This document shows, one piece after another, positions 24,625-32,505 of a stretch of DNA of 35,707 nucleotides (position 1 is its first letter; every line of letters starts with the position of its first letter). The notes beneath the pieces are model-generated. The model had not been told where the DNA came from, did not search any database, and saw only the letters and a list, made by a program, of their open reading frames with translations. The stretch lies in contig CALVLZ010000011.1 in the NCBI GenBank assembly GCA_944341445.1, positions 1-35,707 of the forward strand, read 5' to 3'. This DNA is from an uncultured Clostridia bacterium. GTDB taxonomy: Bacteria; Bacillota; Clostridia; Christensenellales; UBA1242. A program made the translations under genes and the position numbers.

Positions 24625-25308
24625 TTATTCTTTTTTATTTTTGTTATTTTTATTATTTTCCATTTCAACTTCTTCATTATTACTGCTTTTAACATTTTTG
24701 TTTAAATCTTTTTCAGTATCATTTTTTTCTACATTTTCAACAACATTGCTATTTTCAATTTTTATGTTGTTATTACTGTTTGAATTTACAAAAAATTTAA
24801 AAGCCTGCTTTTCTTTTGATAAATAAAAAATTATATAAATTGCATATAAAATTGCACCAATTGTTAAAAACATATCTGCAACGTTAAATATTGGAAAATT
24901 CATAAAATCTAATTTAATAAAATCTCGAACATAACCAAAAATCATTCTATCAACTAAATTCCCAATTGCCCCTGCAATAATCATTGAAGAACCTGCAACA
25001 AACCAGCCATTTAATGAGTTTGCATAGTAGTCTGCAAATATTATAACCAATATAAAAATTGTTGTTAAAACAATTAAAAAAGTTGTTGAATTAGAAAAAA
25101 TGCTAAAAGCCGCACCTGTGTTTTGAACATAAACAAAACTAAAAATATTTGGCACTGCACTAATTTCAAACTCATCATTTGTTTTATACAAATTTTGAAA
25201 ATAACTTTTAGTTAACATATCAAAAACTATAACCGCTGTTATAATAAAAATTTTTATTAATATTGCCTTATAGTTTAACGAATTTTTCTTATAAACATCA
25301 ATTTTCAT
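24625..25308 (-). CDS. lspA: Lipoprotein signal peptidase LspA with charged C-terminal tail
   Basis: This membrane aspartyl protease cleaves signal peptides of diacylglyceryl-modified prolipoproteins. The 227 residues contain four membrane helices, the motif VQNTGAAFSIF at 61-71, and catalytic Asp 120 (GNLVDR) and Asp 145 (FNVADMF). Usual LspA proteins are about 150-170 residues. Here a hydrophilic tail of about 55 residues rich in Asn, Lys and Glu follows the last helix, facing the cytoplasm by standard topology. It is followed by rluD. The ATG at 25308 has no strong Shine-Dalgarno. Confidence 0.93.
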   Translation of the reverse strand: MKIDVYKKNSLNYKAILIKIFIITAVIVFDMLTKSYFQNLYKTNDEFEISAVPNIFSFVYVQNTGAAFSIFSNSTTFLIVLTTIFILVIIFADYYANSLNGWFVAGSSMIIAGAIGNLVDRMIFGYVRDFIKLDFMNFPIFNVADMFLTIGAILYAIYIIFYLSKEKQAFKFFVNSNSNNNIKIENSNVVENVEKNDTEKDLNKNVKSSNNEEVEMENNKNNKNKKE

Positions 25309-25330
25309 AGCTTAATTTTACAACACTTTA

Positions 25331-25370
25331 AAAAAATAACCAACTTAATTTAAGTTTTTGGTTATTTTTT
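25331..25370. terminator. Intrinsic terminator between the SPOR-like gene and lspA
   Basis: A 13-bp inverted repeat (25331-25343 with 25358-25370) encloses an inner CTTA/TAAG stem. Runs of A and T on the two flanks make it usable in either direction. It ends the 25416-26210 gene and lies only 22 bases from the lspA ATG. Confidence 0.65.
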
Positions 25371-25415
25371 ATGTTTTATTTGTTTTTAATTATTAAATAA
25401 TTACAAAATTTTTAA

Positions 25416-26210
25416 TTATAAGCAAAAATTATAATAATTATTAACACATTTACAATGCAAATATTTTAATAAATAATTAATATTACTTTCGTTTAAAATT
25501 TTATTTATAATATTTTCAATATCGTTTGTTGTTTTAATTAATAAATTTTTGCAATTTAAAACAAACGAACTTCCACTGTTAATGCTTTTTAGTTCTTCTA
25601 AACTTGATAACATATTACCTTTATAATTATTAAGTTCATTGCTAACAAATGTTGCTGTTACTTCGCTTTTATCAAATTTAATGGATAAGTTATATATTTC
25701 ATCAATAACTTTAACCACATAATTTATTGAATTATTAACACTTTCAATTTGTTCTTTAGTGCAATCTTTTAAGTTTGTTTTAATTGAATTTGTTGAAATT
25801 GTTTTAACACTTAAATCATATTTTGTTGTGTTTAAATTTTCCATAACATTATTTGCATCGTTTGTAGAATTATAAATAAAAGCAACAACATTATAATTAT
25901 TGTTAAGTTTCCACAAATATCCTGCACCACCTTGTGCAATAACGCCCTGTGAACTTTGTTCTGCAACTAACAAATCATCAAATTCACCAAAAGATAAAGC
26001 ATAATAATTTTTGCTTGAAATGTTAACGTCATATTTAACAAAAAAAACAAAATTATCATAACCTAACAAACTTGCAACATTAACAAATAAAATAAAACCG
26101 CCACCAACAAAAATTGCAAGTAGAAATATAAATTTAAAAAATTTTAGTTTTTTGTTTTCTCTTTTTTTTATTAATTTGCAACCATCACCATACATAATTT
26201 TTTTTGACAT
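25416..26210 (-). CDS. Membrane protein with SPOR-like segment
   Basis: The 264-residue product has a basic cytoplasmic N-terminus, one membrane helix at about 25-45, and an extracytoplasmic region. Residues 68-125 (YYALSFGEFDDLL, QGGAGYLW, YNVVAFIYNSTNDANNVMENL) resemble the repeated-fold pattern of SPOR-type domains, which bind denuded glycan in several cell-wall and sporulation proteins. The rest is low-complexity, Asn/Ser-rich and helical. I do not know the family. The ATG at 26210 has AAGGA about 13 bases away. The gene is divergent from groES, and its own terminator lies at 25331-25370. Confidence 0.6.
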   Translation of the reverse strand: MSKKIMYGDGCKLIKKRENKKLKFFKFIFLLAIFVGGGFILFVNVASLLGYDNFVFFVKYDVNISSKNYYALSFGEFDDLLVAEQSSQGVIAQGGAGYLWKLNNNYNVVAFIYNSTNDANNVMENLNTTKYDLSVKTISTNSIKTNLKDCTKEQIESVNNSINYVVKVIDEIYNLSIKFDKSEVTATFVSNELNNYKGNMLSSLEELKSINSGSSFVLNCKNLLIKTTNDIENIINKILNESNINYLLKYLHCKCVNNYYNFCL

Positions 26211-26326
26211 AGTTTATTGTATTCCTTAAATTTTGAAATTTATAATTTATATAGTTATATTTTTTTTAATGTTTAAAAATGCTTATTTCTGAACTCATTT
26301 TTTTAAAATCTTACACATAAAAATAA

Positions 26327-26332
26327 TATAAT
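26327..26332 (+). promoter_or_regulatory. Possible -10 of groES-groEL
   Basis: TATAAT lies 22 bases upstream of the groES ATG. No convincing -35 hexamer sits at the normal distance. No CIRCE inverted repeat occurs in 26211-26354. Confidence 0.35.
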
Positions 26333-26354
26333 AATAACTTTTAAGGAGAAAAAC

Positions 26355-26636
26355 ATGAACATTACCCCACTATTTGATAACGTTGTTTTAAAAATTGAAA
26401 ACGCAAACGAATTAGATTCTGGAATTATAATTCCAACTAACAAAAATGAAAAACCATATATGGCAAAAGTTGTTGCAATTGGAACAGGCGGAACAATTGA
26501 TGGAGAAAAAATTGAATTTAAAGTTAAACCAAACGATAAAGTTATTTTTAACAAATATGCAACAACACAATTTGTGTTTAACAATGAAACTTTTTATTTA
26601 ATTAAGCAAATTGATATTTTAGCAATTATTAACTAA
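26355..26636 (+). CDS. groES: Co-chaperonin GroES
   Basis: GroES forms the heptameric lid of the GroEL chamber. The 93 residues include the typical N-terminus ITPLFDNVVLKIE, the mobile loop ELDSGIIIPTNKNEKP, and KVVAIGTGG followed by KPNDKVIFNKYATTQF. The ATG at 26355 has an AAGGAG Shine-Dalgarno. It is followed by groEL after 10 bases. The pair is the only sizeable plus-strand operon in the window. Confidence 0.97.
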   Translation: MNITPLFDNVVLKIENANELDSGIIIPTNKNEKPYMAKVVAIGTGGTIDGEKIEFKVKPNDKVIFNKYATTQFVFNNETFYLIKQIDILAIIN

Positions 26637-26646
26637 GGAGAAAATT

Positions 26647-28239
26647 ATGAACAAAGAAATATTAAATGGTTTTAAAGCAATCGAAAAATTAGCAAAAGGT
26701 TCAAATAAACTTGCAAACGCAGTTAAAATAACACTTGGTCCAAAAGGCCGAAATGTTGTTTTGGAAAGAAAATATTCTTCCCCACTAATTACTAACGATG
26801 GTGTAACAATTGCAAAAGAAATAAATTTTGAAGATTCCTTTGAAAATATGGGTGCAGAATTAATTAAAGAAGCAAGCATTAAAACAAACGATATTGCTGG
26901 CGATGGAACAACAACAGCATGTGTTTTAGCAAACACAATAATTCAAGAAGGCTTAAAAAGTTATTCTGCTGGGATTAACCCATTAGAAATAAAAAATGGT
27001 ATTGAAATTGCAAAAAATATTGTTTTAGAAGAACTAAACAAACTTGCAACACCAATAACAACAAACAAAGAAATTTTTCAAATTGCAAGCATAAGCGCTG
27101 GCAATGAAGAAATTGGAAAACTTATTGCAGAAGGCTTTGAAAAAGTTGGCAAAAACGGAGTTATTTCTGTTGAAGAAGGCAAAAGTTTTAAAACAACATT
27201 AAAAATTGTTGAAGGTTTGCAATTTGATAGAGGTTATCTTTCTCCCTATATGGCAAACACAGATTCTTTAACTGCAGAATTTGATAATGCTTATGTTTTA
27301 CTTTATCAAAATAAAATTAACAACATTAACGATATTATTAACATTTTGGAATTTGTATCAAAAAACCACAAACCATTGTTAATTATTTGTGACGATATGG
27401 AAAACGATGTTTTAGCAACACTTGTTTTAAATAAACTTAGAGGAAATTTAAATGTTGTTGCAGTTAAGTCCCCTGCTTTTGCAGATAAACGTGAAGCAAT
27501 AATGGAAGATATTGCAACACTTTGCGGAGGTGAAGTTTATTCACCACTAAACATTGCAAGTTTTAATAATTTAAAAGAAAGCATTTTAGGAGAAGCTTCA
27601 AAAATAAAAGTTACAAAAGATTATTGCTTAATTAAAAACGGCAAAGGAAATAAAGATAAAATTATTCAAAGAATTGAACTAATAAAAAAACAAATTGAAC
27701 TTTGTGATAACGATTTTGATAAAACAAGTTTGCAAGAAAGACTTTCAAAACTTAATGGCGGAATTGCCGTTATTGAAGTTGGAAGCGCAACAGATGCAGA
27801 AATGCAAGAAAAAAAATTAAGAATTGAAGACGCAATTAGTGCAACAAAAAGTGCTGTTGAAGAAGGTATTGTTGCTGGAGGTGGTGTTGCCTTAATTAAT
27901 TGCTATAAAAAATTAAAAGAAGAAATTAAAAACTTAAACGCAGACGAAATTATTGGTGCAAATATTGTTTTAAAAGCACTAACCTCTCCTATTATTCAAA
28001 TTGCAGAAAATGCTGGTGTTTCAGGCGAAGTTATTATTAACAACATTGTTTTAAGCAACAAAACAAATTATGGTTATAACGCTAAAAATAACGAATATGT
28101 TGATATGTTTAAGTGCGGAATAATTGACCCAACAAAAGTAACTAAAACCGCATTAATAAGTGCGTGCAGTGTTGCTTCAACTATGTTAACAACAGGTTGC
28201 GCAATTGCAGAAAGCAAAGAAATTGAAGAAAAAAAATAA
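26647..28239 (+). CDS. groEL: Chaperonin GroEL
   Basis: GroEL is the 60-kDa ATP-dependent folding chamber. The 530 residues include KITLGPKGRNVVLE at 27-40, the nucleotide-binding GDGTTT at 85-90, a KNGVISVEEG segment in the intermediate/apical region, and a GIVAGGGVALIN motif near the C-terminus. The C-terminal tail ends in charged residues (KEIEEKK) without the usual Gly-Gly-Met repeats. The ATG at 26647 has AAGGAG upstream. Transcription ends at the bidirectional terminator 28238-28261. Confidence 0.98.
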   Translation: MNKEILNGFKAIEKLAKGSNKLANAVKITLGPKGRNVVLERKYSSPLITNDGVTIAKEINFEDSFENMGAELIKEASIKTNDIAGDGTTTACVLANTIIQEGLKSYSAGINPLEIKNGIEIAKNIVLEELNKLATPITTNKEIFQIASISAGNEEIGKLIAEGFEKVGKNGVISVEEGKSFKTTLKIVEGLQFDRGYLSPYMANTDSLTAEFDNAYVLLYQNKINNINDIINILEFVSKNHKPLLIICDDMENDVLATLVLNKLRGNLNVVAVKSPAFADKREAIMEDIATLCGGEVYSPLNIASFNNLKESILGEASKIKVTKDYCLIKNGKGNKDKIIQRIELIKKQIELCDNDFDKTSLQERLSKLNGGIAVIEVGSATDAEMQEKKLRIEDAISATKSAVEEGIVAGGGVALINCYKKLKEEIKNLNADEIIGANIVLKALTSPIIQIAENAGVSGEVIINNIVLSNKTNYGYNAKNNEYVDMFKCGIIDPTKVTKTALISACSVASTMLTTGCAIAESKEIEEKK

Positions 28240-28261
28240 AGAAGTGAGAAATCACTTCTTT
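28238..28261. terminator. Bidirectional terminator between groEL and the RluA-type gene
   Basis: A perfect 10-bp stem (28238-28247 with 28252-28261) has a GAAA loop on the plus strand. T-rich tails follow in both directions, so it serves both converging genes. The groEL TAA overlaps its 5' arm. Confidence 0.85.
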
Positions 28262-28290
28262 TATTTTTATACACAATTATGAATAATTAT

Positions 28291-28976
28291 TTATATAAAC
28301 TTATCCATTAAAAATTCATTCCATGGGAATATATCGCAGTTTGGAGCAACTTTGAATACCATTGAAGTTTTTGTTGTTGGATGAATAAAATTAATTTGAT
28401 AAGCCCAAAGAGCCAAGTTGCACTTAATTGCATTTTGTTTGTTACCATACTTTGCATCGCCAACAATTGAGTTGCCAATGTTTTTTAATTGAACACGTAT
28501 TTGATGACTTCTTCCTGTGAACAAATCAACGTTTAGTAAAGATAAATTGTTTTTGCAATCTAAAACAGAATATTCTAATTCTGCTTTTTTAGCTCCAAAC
28601 ACACTTTCAGGAACAATTTCAACAATATTATCTCTTGTGTTCTTTTTTAAATAGTTAATTAAATGGTCTTTTGAATTTTTTAGTTTTCCGTTAACAACTG
28701 CAAAATATTTTTTCTTAAAAGTTCCATCTTTAATTTGCTCAGAAAGTCTTGTTGCAGCTTTGCTTGTTTTTGCAAAACCATAACACCACCTGTTGGTCTA
28801 TCTAATCTATGCACTAAACCAACATAAGCATTGCCTGGTTTGTTATATTTTTCTTTTAAATATTCTTCAACCATATCAACCATACATTTATCACAACTTT
28901 CATCTTTTTGAGTTGGGATGTTTTGCGGTTTAATAACAACTAAAATATGGTTATCTTCATAAATAACGTTTAACAT
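28291..28976 (-). pseudogene. RluA-family pseudouridine synthase, frameshifted
   Basis: Two minus-strand frames (28976-28680 and 28602-28291 and upstream) together encode one RluA-family enzyme of about 228 residues without an S4 domain. The first part has IYEDNHILVVIKPQNIPTQ and HRLDRPTGGVMV with the catalytic Asp. Family sense is then lost. Reading the other frame from about 28773 gives AKTSKAATRLSEQIKDG and KKKYFAVVNGKL, then GRSHQIRVQL and a normal C-terminus. One missing base in the A run at 28774-28777 (T run in the gene) explains this. It could be a true mutation or a sequencing error. The ATG at 28976 directly follows the ileS stop and has AGAGGA upstream. Confidence 0.85.
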
Positions 28977-28977
28977 A

Positions 28978-31900
28978 TTAGTCCTCTTTTTTTAATGACT
29001 TTAATGCAATTTCAACATCATAATCAGAAACCTTAACAGTTCTAACAATATCTGCTTTAAAATCTCCATCGTTAATTTTTTCTGCTAAAATTTCTTGTTT
29101 AATTTTGTTTAAGTTTTCGTTAATAACTTTCATAATTCTATCTGAATTTGAAGAAACATTAATTAAAACTCTTGCGTCAATATCAAAGTTTGCTTCTTTT
29201 CTTAAAATTTGAGCATTTCTAATTAATTCTCTTAGCATACCCTCATTAACAAGTTCTTCTGTTAATGTTGTGTCTAAAACAACTGTCATTCCGTTTTCTG
29301 TTTCCATAATGAATTCAGATTTTGGTTTAGAGTTTTTAACAAATAAATCTTTATCAAACTCTTCAAAACCATTAACTTTAACTTTTCCGCAATCGAATTG
29401 TTTAACATAAGAATTCATTTCTTCATCTGTTGCGTTTTCTAAAGCTTGTTTCATTTTTTGAACATCACCTTTTAAAACACGTCCAGCATTACGGAAATTT
29501 AATGTTAAGAAATGGTCGTTGAAATATTCAACATCTGTTGTTAATTCAATTTCTTTAATGTTCAATTCTTCTTCAATTAAAGATTTGTATTGTTTAATTG
29601 CGTCAAGTGTGTTTTCGTCTTCATTTATTACATATGCTTTTTTCAAAGGTTGTTTAACTTTTAAATTATTTTCATTTCTTAATTTTAAAGCATTTGCAAT
29701 AATTGAACGAACAATGTTTGTTTTTTCAATTAAATTATTTTCTGTTACTTTAAATGATGCAATGTTAAATCCAGAAAGCATAACACTTTCAGATGCGCTC
29801 TTTTCAACTTCTCTAACTTGATTTTGCCAAATATATTCCATCATAAATGGCATAATTGGAGCCATAACCATACAAACATTTTTGATTGCATATTCCAAAC
29901 AGAAATAAGCATTTAATTTATCATTATCTTCTTCATTTTTCCAGAATCTTCTTCTGTTAGATCTAATATACCAATTTGAAAGCTCATCAACAAAAGTTTC
30001 AAATTCGCTAATTACTCCGCAAGTTTGAACTTGTTCATAATATTCTTTAGCCTTTAATGCAAAAGCATTTGTTCTTTCAATTAACCATTTATCTGTTATT
30101 GTTAATGTTTTTTCATCTGGAACATAGCCATCAAGTTTTGGATTATCAATAATTGCATAAGTGTTAAAGAACACAAATACGTTCCAGAAAGATAACAATC
30201 TTCTTCTAACTTCATCTGTTGAACTATAACTAAAAATAACATCACTTTGTGGGTTTGTTGAACAGAAAGTGTATCTAATAATATCTGCACCAATGTTATC
30301 GTATGCTTCGTTTAATGGAATGTTGTTAGGGCTTGATTTTGATAATTTTTTACCATCTTGAGCAAGCAATGAGCCATATGTTGAAACTTTCTTATAAGGG
30401 CTTTTTCCTGTTAAAGCAACACCCATAACAAGCATTGAATAGAACCAAAGTCTTATTTGTTCTTTCATTTCAATAACACATTCTGCTGGATAATTCTTTT
30501 CCCAGAATTTTCTATCTTCAAAATATTTGTTAGTGCTAAAAGGAGCAATTCCTGCATCCAACCAGCAGTCACCAACATCCTTTATTCTTTCAACTTCTTT
30601 TCCGCATTTTGGGCATTTAATTTTTATTTCATCAATATATGGTCTGTGCAAATGTGGTAATTTATCAACTGCTTCTGGGTTAACTGCTTTTTGTTTTAAT
30701 TCTTCAATACTTCCAACAACAGTTATCTCTCCGCAATCTGGACAAACATAAATTGGTAAAGGCAAGCCATAATATCTTTTTCTTGAAATTGACCAGTCGC
30801 CCATGTTTGTTAACCAATCAACCATTCTTTTTTCATAGAAAGCTGGTTGCCATTCAACTTTTTTAGCTTCTTCAATTAGTTTTGGTCTTAATTCATCCAT
30901 AGAAATTGCCCATTCTTTAATTAATCTGAACAATATTGGATTTTTACATCTCCAGCAATGTGGATATCTGTGAGTGTAATCATGGAAATAATATAATTTA
31001 TTTCTTTTCTTTAATTCATCAAAAATTAAATCTCTTGTTTCATCTAAATTTGCGTCTTTATTAGATAAGAAACCAAAATTATCATAAAATATGCCTGCTT
31101 CATCAATTGGGCAAACATTTGGCAAACCAATTCTTTGACCTAATTCAAAGTCTTCTGCACCGCAACCAGGGGCAATGTGAACTGCACCAGAACCTTCTGT
31201 TGCATCAACATCTTCCCAAGCAACAATTTTATGTTCAAAGTTTTGCAAAGGCAATTCTTCAAAGCAAGTTTCATAAGTTTTTCCAACCAACTCACTGCCC
31301 TTAACAACTTTTTCAACACTAACAATATCATCTTTTAAAACTTTTGTTGCACTTGAACAAACGCAAATTAATTTATCATCGCTTTTAACTTTGCACAAAG
31401 AATATTCTAATTCTGGATTAACTGCAATTGCAACGTTTGATGATAGTGTCCAAGGAGTTGTTGTCCAAACAAGCATTTTAAAATTTTCATTCTTAACAGG
31501 TAGTTTAAAAAACACTGCTTTACAAGTATCGTTTCTATATGCATCAGCATCACTCATTTCGTGTTCAGATAAACTTGTTCCACAACGAGTGCACCAAGGC
31601 ATTGGACGATATTTTTGAATTAACCAACCTTTTTCATGGCAAACTTTTAAAAAGTGCCAAATTGCAGTTATGTTTTCATCTGAATTTGTGTAATAAGAAT
31701 CATCCCAATTCATCCATTGACCTAGTCTAATAGATTGCTCTGTCATTTTGCCAGCGCACTTTCTAACTTTTTCCATACAATATTCAGTAAATTTATCAAT
31801 ACCATAACTTTCAATATCTTTTTTAGAGTTTAAGCCTAAATCTTTTTCTGCATTAACTTCAACCCAAAGTCCTTGAGCATCAAAGCCATTTTGATAATGC

Positions 31901-32139
31901 ATATCATAGCCTGTTATTGCTCTATATTTAATCATTGCATCTTTTAAAGATCTACCAAAAGCATGGTGCAAACCCATAGTGATACCATTTGCAGTTATTG
32001 GACCATCCATAGTTGCATAGTACTTGCCTGTTTTTTTGTTTTGTTCTTTTACTTTTTCGAATATGTTATTATTTTCCCAAAACTTTAACATTTCTAATTC
32101 GTTTTCAACTAAATTTGGTTTAATGTTTTCTTTTTTCAT
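28978..32139 (-). CDS. ileS: Isoleucine--tRNA ligase IleS
   Basis: This class I aminoacyl-tRNA synthetase charges tRNA-Ile and edits mischarged Val. The 1053 residues include a variant HIGH signature reading GLHHAFGR at 56-63, followed by YQNGFDAQGLWVEV, the CP1 editing domain with WTTTPWTLSSNVAI, and KLSKS (30334-30348) for KMSKS. The tRNA-binding helical region has FETFVDELSNWYIRSNRR. The length and the HHAF/YQNGFDxQGLWVE pattern fit the eukaryote-like type of IleRS rather than the standard bacterial type of about 920 residues. The ATG at 32139 has an AGGAG Shine-Dalgarno. A T-box leader lies upstream. Confidence 0.96.
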   Translation of the reverse strand: MKKENIKPNLVENELEMLKFWENNNIFEKVKEQNKKTGKYYATMDGPITANGITMGLHHAFGRSLKDAMIKYRAITGYDMHYQNGFDAQGLWVEVNAEKDLGLNSKKDIESYGIDKFTEYCMEKVRKCAGKMTEQSIRLGQWMNWDDSYYTNSDENITAIWHFLKVCHEKGWLIQKYRPMPWCTRCGTSLSEHEMSDADAYRNDTCKAVFFKLPVKNENFKMLVWTTTPWTLSSNVAIAVNPELEYSLCKVKSDDKLICVCSSATKVLKDDIVSVEKVVKGSELVGKTYETCFEELPLQNFEHKIVAWEDVDATEGSGAVHIAPGCGAEDFELGQRIGLPNVCPIDEAGIFYDNFGFLSNKDANLDETRDLIFDELKKRNKLYYFHDYTHRYPHCWRCKNPILFRLIKEWAISMDELRPKLIEEAKKVEWQPAFYEKRMVDWLTNMGDWSISRKRYYGLPLPIYVCPDCGEITVVGSIEELKQKAVNPEAVDKLPHLHRPYIDEIKIKCPKCGKEVERIKDVGDCWLDAGIAPFSTNKYFEDRKFWEKNYPAECVIEMKEQIRLWFYSMLVMGVALTGKSPYKKVSTYGSLLAQDGKKLSKSSPNNIPLNEAYDNIGADIIRYTFCSTNPQSDVIFSYSSTDEVRRRLLSFWNVFVFFNTYAIIDNPKLDGYVPDEKTLTITDKWLIERTNAFALKAKEYYEQVQTCGVISEFETFVDELSNWYIRSNRRRFWKNEEDNDKLNAYFCLEYAIKNVCMVMAPIMPFMMEYIWQNQVREVEKSASESVMLSGFNIASFKVTENNLIEKTNIVRSIIANALKLRNENNLKVKQPLKKAYVINEDENTLDAIKQYKSLIEEELNIKEIELTTDVEYFNDHFLTLNFRNAGRVLKGDVQKMKQALENATDEEMNSYVKQFDCGKVKVNGFEEFDKDLFVKNSKPKSEFIMETENGMTVVLDTTLTEELVNEGMLRELIRNAQILRKEANFDIDARVLINVSSNSDRIMKVINENLNKIKQEILAEKINDGDFKADIVRTVKVSDYDVEIALKSLKKED

Positions 32140-32179
32140 ATTATCTCCTAAACATTTTTTGTTTAATTAGCAACAATTT

Positions 32180-32403
32180 AAAAAAAACTTGCAAAGTTGT
32201 TATAGAACACTTTTGCAAGCTTAAACCACCTATAACAATGTGCCAACACACACGACTCTTATAACGGAGAGTTCACCGCAATCTCTTACTAAAATTTTCT
32301 GAGATTGAGCTAAAAGGTGATATTTAATTTGCCTTATTACAAGTTCACACCAACCACTTGCTCTCTGAAAATAATAAACAAATAAACTTGTCCTTTATCA
32401 TCG
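32180..32403 (-). promoter_or_regulatory. T-box leader, isoleucine-responsive
   Basis: The minus-strand leader of ileS has all parts of a T-box. The stem I base is AAAGG near the 5' end pairing with CCTTT, with the specifier ATC (32319-32321) just before it, followed by A. Stem III is formed by CAATCTC and GAGATTG. The T-box bulge GGTGGT lies at 32225-32230. An antiterminator helix forms between GTTATAG (32230-32236) and CTATAAC (32199-32205), and it excludes the downstream terminator. Uncharged tRNA-Ile (anticodon GAU) binding the specifier and the bulge would allow read-through into ileS. Confidence 0.92.
32188..32219 (-). terminator. T-box terminator hairpin of ileS
   Basis: A 14-base arm pair (32188-32201 with 32206-32219, one 2x2 internal mismatch) is followed on the minus strand by eight T residues. 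Its loop and 3' arm contain the CTATAAC used by the antiterminator. Confidence 0.85.
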
Positions 32404-32421
32404 CCATATTAAACTAATATA

Positions 32422-32450
32422 ATAATAATTCTTTTAATAAAATTTGTCAA
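32422..32450 (-). promoter_or_regulatory. Sigma-A promoter of the ileS T-box transcript
   Basis: On the minus strand a consensus TTGACA (32445-32450) and TATTAT (32422-32427) are 17 bases apart. Transcription would start near 32413, just before the first T-box helix. Confidence 0.75.
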
Positions 32451-32478
32451 CATTTAAGCATTTATATATTAATAAAAA

Positions 32479-32505
32479 AATAAAACAGAATTAATCTGTT
32501 TTATT
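32479..32505 (-). terminator. Intrinsic terminator of the HEPN-like/CBS gene
   Basis: A perfect 11-bp stem (32479-32489 with 32495-32505) has a 5-base loop and is followed on the minus strand by TTTTTTATT. The stop codon (32501-32503) lies within the 5' arm. Confidence 0.85.

Noticed and set aside
26303..26936. Minus-strand frames over groES and the groEL start
   Set aside because: They mirror conserved chaperonin codons on the plus strand and lack ribosome binding sites.
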